NCBI GenBank assembly: GCA_026874595.1
Contig: CM049321.1
Span: 15,519,479-15,583,478, forward strand
From: Sipunculus nudus
Lineage: Eukaryota > Annelida > Sipuncula > Golfingiida > Sipunculidae
DNA: 64,000 nucleotides
Direction of reading: 5' to 3'
Positions 58,991-64,000 of the stretch are shown here, one piece after another (position 1 is the first letter of the stretch; the number at the start of each line of letters is the position of its first letter). The notes under the pieces are model-generated. The model was given only the letters and a program-made list of their open reading frames with translations. It searched no databases and had not been told where the DNA came from. A program made the position numbers and the translations under genes.

Positions 58991-59530
58991 AAGTCAAAAT
59001 TGAAAAAAAGGCGGTTTCCTACACCAAAAATGGTTAAAAAAGGAAATCATTGCACGTTCCATCCTTCTAGAAAACCAGCAGAGTGTTGTTTACACCATTC
59101 TGCAAAGAGACAAACAAAGAAACCAACAAACAGAAACAAATAGACAGACACGGTTGGATACATAACTTCCTTTGCGGAGGTCACAAGGCACTTTCAGCTG
59201 TAACAGTATTTTACGACTAAGAAACAATTATTATTTAGATCATCTCGCAAAAAAATATAGTCACTTTTGAGCTTTGACAGACTATGCACCCAATATGGAA
59301 GATTAACCAGAAAAATGAGCAGTTAGCTTCCCTTAATTAAAAATCTGAGTTATTTGAAATTATTTCGCGGAGGGGCTATCGCAGCGCCATCTGCAGAATC
59401 CACGCCAGTGTACTCTTCTTCTGTCAGCTTGGACAATCATTGAACCCAGCCCGTGTCACCAAGTTTCGCGGACCTGTCAAAGGAAGAACGGGTAAAATGG
59501 GAGATTATATAGGAGCAAAGTTCTAGGAAC

Positions 59531-62500
59531 TACAAAGCTACCTTCAGGTTGATTAAGTAAAAAAATATAACGGCAAGCTCGTTTTCATTAATTTACTAAG
59601 GACGGCCTTTTGCTACCATTTGCAACGATGGCATCCAAATGACAAGTCTTAGCTTAATTAAAAGGAATCTCTTTGAAGTCATAAATAATTAAGTCAAATT
59701 ACACATGAAATAATTAAAACCACGGCGCATTTAATCAACGGAAAACAAACCTAGTGAAGTTTTGCATAATAACATGGAATTATACTTGAAAGCTTTACCG
59801 TCAGCCGGGTCGTTGCTTAACAAGCGTCAACAAATAAGAAAAAAAAAAAAAAAAAACAGAAATTGGCTATATTAAAGGGGTCTATCTCAAGTCTATTAAC
59901 TACGGATAATCCATTAACCTTTTATAAAATGATGCCAGAAAACACCTATTCAAACCCATGTTAACTGTTCGGTTTTTTTTTTATCCACCAAATAATTTTT
60001 ATATCCACCAAATAATTCAAACACATTCAACAAGGACATCTAGCGGAAATCGGACAAACCAGAGTTTAACAAACAGCGTTTTGCAACTAGTGACAGCTTC
60101 TGCACATATGCAAGCAATCACCTCAGAATACGAGTGGTTTTATTTTGCCAAAAATGCTATGTTTACATACACCGGTAACAGAGGTATTATAAGAACTTAC
60201 CTGAAATTATTTATTTGTACACAGAATAAGGCAGAGATCACATTTTTTCTATAGCACAGGTGAAAAGCTGGCTCTAAGTTATGTATAGATAATTAACAAC
60301 TTGTCAGGTGCTGGTGCTTGTTTATTTCCACCATTAACGTTCACACTGAATTTTTGTCACTGGTCGTCATAAGCTATGAGATCCGAGAAGACCTCATAAG
60401 AGGAACAAATTATTAACATAGTTTTTTAGCCTACTTTTTATAAGCCTAGGCTTTCCTGTTTCTTCAGTTCTTCTTAAAGGGGCATAATCGGGAGAAATAT
60501 TATGCCTATTAAATCACACTGTCTGTTCAGTTTTGCTTTATACAAAAGTTCCAAAGCAAAACCATCCCATGACACAGTCTCCGTACCTCGTATACGACTG
60601 TTTAATAGCTTGTTATTGTTCTGTATGTTGGTAAACACAGTCGACGTGTGTCTGTTTACCATAACAAGGCTGCATGACCGTAGGTCCGATTGTGAGCCGC
60701 AATACGGCGTGTTTCAGCCGGCGGAACATGTATTACATTTTTTGAGCCAAGTCAGTCAGGGTTTCTCCTGATTGACACGTTGCTGCCCAGACGATGCACG
60801 CGCGGTATTTATGTTGACACCTGTGATCGCGCTCAATCCACTGTTTTTAACACTCGTTTACAAGAGTAGGCAAACGGTTTCAGTGCAATATTTTGACAGG
60901 TACAAACTAATTTGAAAGAGAAGAAGTTATTTTTCGTATCAATTTAACATGCCTTATAGGTAATAGGGTCCCTTTAAAGGAATAATGAACAAGAAAGTTA
61001 CTGAATCTTTGATATCATTCAGATTCACAGACCCAGGGGGTCGTAATGAAAGTATATGCAGTACGAAATATGCTGCAAAATAATTTTACTGGTCAAGACA
61101 CAGTGGACCACGAAAATACAAAAAAAATGCTTCACTTATTGAAATGGTGTATTTGATCAACACAAACTGTAGTCAATTTTACAATTTCCTGCCTTTAAAG
61201 AATGATTTCAAGGAATGTGTGTTATAGCACAAATTTGCAACAGTACCATGGTAAACATTCGGTAATCATAACACTGGGCTAGAGAAAAAGTAACACAAAA
61301 AGAATACATGAGAGCTTATAAAACAATGTGTAAATCCATCTCAATGGTCACACGTTTATTGCTGTGTGGCATAAGCTGATTATCTACGACATGCTTGTGC
61401 TCATGCAGTAAGAGATTCAATAAACATACATGGGAGATTTACCAATATGCTGAGTTATAAGTGTATTTTTCTTGCTCATGTTAGTTGTTGCTAAATAGCA
61501 TACAAACATATATAACGATTTGTCTGTTTTTTTTTTTTAAGTGACAGTTCACCTATAGGTGATGGGTTGTTGTCAAAAATGAAAAAAAAAATTGCATACC
61601 CATAGAGGCTTATAGTATGGCCCTCCATATAAGATGTAAGACACCCTGACGCTGGTCGGAGACGCTCTATTGTCAGAGGGCCAAAACTGCGCTAATTCCC
61701 ACCCCCCCCCCCCCCACCCCCAGCCTACCTTTTGCGAGTGCTCTAGGGATAATATTATTTTTAATATTATGTTCAATCACCAGTAATTTCGCTACATTTT
61801 GCTGTAAATAAAATACTCTCCCTTCATTAGTGTAGAATTAATGTGATATCTGGCTTACTCTGTCTACGTATTAATGTACTATAAGTGATAAATATTAAGA
61901 CAAGTTTTTTTTTACAACGACTCTGTTAGGTGTATGAGCTTGTTTATCTAAAAGTTGTTAATAAACATCGCACATGTTTCTATGTTGACAAACAGAAAAA
62001 AATATAATGTAAGGTGGAATGTTGCATATGTGTGGGAAGTTGAAAGATCACATGCTGCAAAAACCATTCCGTTTCGTCGGATTTGATGCAAGGTGTCCTT
62101 GTTGAAGTTTGTTTTGTTGTGTTTGGATTAATTTCTCGGACACCAAAAATATTGTCAACACGTAGTTATAAATAAAAAAGGAGCTGTGTACAGTGGAATC
62201 AGCATTTTCTGCTCTTCTGCTCCTAAAAAAACAGTTCAAGAAAAAACCTTAAGTTAATAGGCGTTAGACATCGGCATGTGCCCTATTTAGGCATTTACGA
62301 TAAACTGTAGCACTGAAAGGCGATTGACAACGGATCTCCTTCGTGCTGAAATGAGGACGGTGAGCAGATATGTAACTGAAACCATTTCTCCAAAAAACCT
62401 GAAAACAGTTTTGCGACATTAATTAATATGGAAACAAGGACTTCCGTATTTACTTCATGTATACCCGGTACCCACACACACGTATGTCTACCCTGTAATA

Positions 62501-64000
62501 ATATTACTATCGTCCGTTTATGTACTGAACGGGCAGAGTGATGCGAGTTCTCCAATTTATAATATTTCGAAACATTAACAAAGCGTGACCAGATTGCAGA
62601 TGGACTTGGGTGTTTGATCTGGACAAGGTGAACTGGTACAGAATGACTGAATTGGCTTTCGTTCCATGTAAATTACACTTGTGTGGAGTAGGCTGATGGC
62701 TATCCTCGATTTTCTTTTTATATTTACAGGAGTAAGTTTCTACAAAATCAATGATGAACAGAATCTCCGCTGGGCAGTGGTTCTCTCCTTTTATCCTGTA
62801 CCTTTGGCATTGCCTTTGTATGTAGTATTTATACCTTTTCTGGCTAATCATGTACTACTGATAATGTCAAACAAGTTTATCAACCGTCACCTCTACTTTG
62901 AACATTTAAGCTCTGGATTACCTGGCCTCTTTGCCTTTTTCAAGTTTCCACTTTGTTCCCCTAGCACATCCAACTTATCTGTTAGTCTGATATGTATGGT
63001 TTCACTAGAACCATTAGACTTGAGCCTTTTTTGTCATTTACCATAATTACATTTTCTCCCTTCTACGGAACCGCTAATTGATTTGAGAAGCTACTTCAGG
63101 GTGGTATTTTCACCGATGTACCTGCAGCTCGAGATTATCTCAGAGAAACGCCTTTCTGTCTGCCACCGTTGGTATCAAATCCAAGAAGGCTCTTTATCCA
63201 TGAATCAAGAATATGAGGTTTCCACAGGAAACTCTTAAATCACATATGACCAGTTAAATTAAATTATTTCTCATAATGTTTCCTTAAAAATGTGTACATT
63301 TCTGATGTGAAGGATGAACACTGGAATAATTAGTCAACCAGGTTAACTATCTGTATCTCAACCGTATCAGGAATTGTTGAATAAATCCATACCGTATCTT
63401 GTGAATCGAAGTGTAACTGTCCAAGGAGATTGTGGATGAAAGCTTAAAGGTTTACGAAAATGGTCTACTCTGTTACTCCGACAAAAGTAACATAGCTGAC
63501 GATCACTTGTAGATTTTATTTCCAAAACATCACATTTTACTGGACTTCTGGTAGCCTCACCAATCACACACCATTCCGCGATTGCTTTTCCGAAAATCGC
63601 TTTACGGAATAAGTCCGAACGCAAGAATCTTACAACATCAGAAACTTTGAATAAAGGTATGATTTTCCTACCCTGTACAAGTCCTTTAATATTTTTTGGT
63701 GGAAAAAAGGGACAAAAGAAAATTAGTTGTTTAAACAAGAATTAAATGCATGAATGCATTTAACAACTCGTTTTTTCCTAAATTGAATTTATCATTTATT
63801 ATGTTTTAAGTTTGGCATGTCATACCACTGAAGAATTCGAAACTGCGAAAAGGCAAAACAAGAAAACTTATTGTATAAACAAGAATAACATACATGAATG
63901 CATTTAACAACTCGATTATGGGAAATTGAATTTATCATTTTATTATGTATTACTTGCGGCAAGTGACTTGCTAAATGCATATAAAATGTCATGCTTTTAA
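59531..64000. other. Right end of the window
   Basis: 60557-60900 is copy 3 of the three-copy block. An A tract at 59838-59857 and a C tract at 61701-61723 are present. 62780-63050 has a minus-strand stretch reading KRLKSNGSSETIHIRLTDKL that then hits stops, like a broken transposon or retroelement frame. Otherwise AT-rich with nothing recognised, apart from the frame at 63738..63367. Confidence 0.45.
63367..63738 (-). CDS. Unidentified open reading frame, 123 codons
   Basis: A long frame for this composition. It includes LFKVSDVVRFLRSDLFRKAI, KCDVLEIKSTSDRQLCYFCR and PWTVTLRFTRYGMDLFNNS before the stop. CYFC could be half of a metal-binding knuckle, but no second pair is present. The start codon near 63738 is uncertain. 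No family is recognised; it could be an exon or part of a mobile element. Confidence 0.25.
   Translation of the reverse strand: MFKQLIFFCPFFPPKNIKGLVQGRKIIPLFKVSDVVRFLRSDLFRKAIFGKAIAEWCVIGEATRSPVKCDVLEIKSTSDRQLCYFCRSNRVDHFRKPLSFHPQSPWTVTLRFTRYGMDLFNNS

Larger units (their letters stand above)
53402..59530. repeat. Segmental duplication, copy II (with insertions)
   Basis: 53402-56950 aligns with 48161-51660. 58370-58640 aligns with 51765-52000, and 59070-59145 plus 59340-59530 align with 52060-52370. Sequence between these (56950-58370, 58650-59000, 59145-59340) has no partner in copy I: it was inserted in II or lost from I. The second of these gaps is a SINE. Confidence 0.85.

Overview
The window is animal nuclear DNA: AT-rich, intron-rich, few long reading frames, many microsatellites and decayed DNA transposons. 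ACGG-type microsatellites inside interspersed repeats, ~180-bp tandem repeat cores next to ACGG tracts, and repeats rich in TGACCTTTGACC point to a bivalve mollusc. This is an inference from repeat style; no species is claimed.

Region 1 (0.4-31.4 kb) is dominated by one minus-strand gene: an initiator-type caspase with an N-terminal CARD. I could assemble it exon by exon with matching splice phases: CARD part 1 (31365..31222), CARD part 2 (19269..19140), a 93-bp exon present twice in tandem (14333..14241 and 12324..12232), the YCVIINN exon (6432..6361), the large-subunit exon with the catalytic His and Cys (5439..5140), and the small-subunit exon (1685..1496). The last C-terminal exon is uncertain. 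Two things stand out. The duplicated exon is phase 1-1 in both copies, so it could be spliced alternatively. The two arginines that normally form the Asp-binding S1 pocket are replaced by Ile and Pro, although the catalytic dyad is kept. The introns hold pearl/Helentron-like repeats, nuclear-receptor-motif repeats, a Tigger/pogo fragment and MITEs.

Region 2 (31.4-48 kb) has no firmly identified gene. A ~220-bp block occurs at 34.0 and 44.1 kb; each copy ends in an ATG mini-exon (MPLVK...) followed by a splice donor. The clearest mobile-element signal is a ~0.7-kb family with three insertions (37973, 44586, 46050). Each has TACGCTC terminal inverted repeats and its own 9-bp target-site duplication; two are nearly identical and face each other. 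Long TA, TC and C/G tracts are frequent.

Region 3 (48-59.5 kb) is a tandem segmental duplication with an offset of about 5.2 kb. The second copy carries extra sequence, including a tRNA-derived SINE. Inside it a 186-bp block is far more conserved than its surroundings and shows a coding-like substitution pattern.

Region 4 (59.5-64 kb) has low-copy repeats and one unidentified 123-codon minus-strand reading frame.
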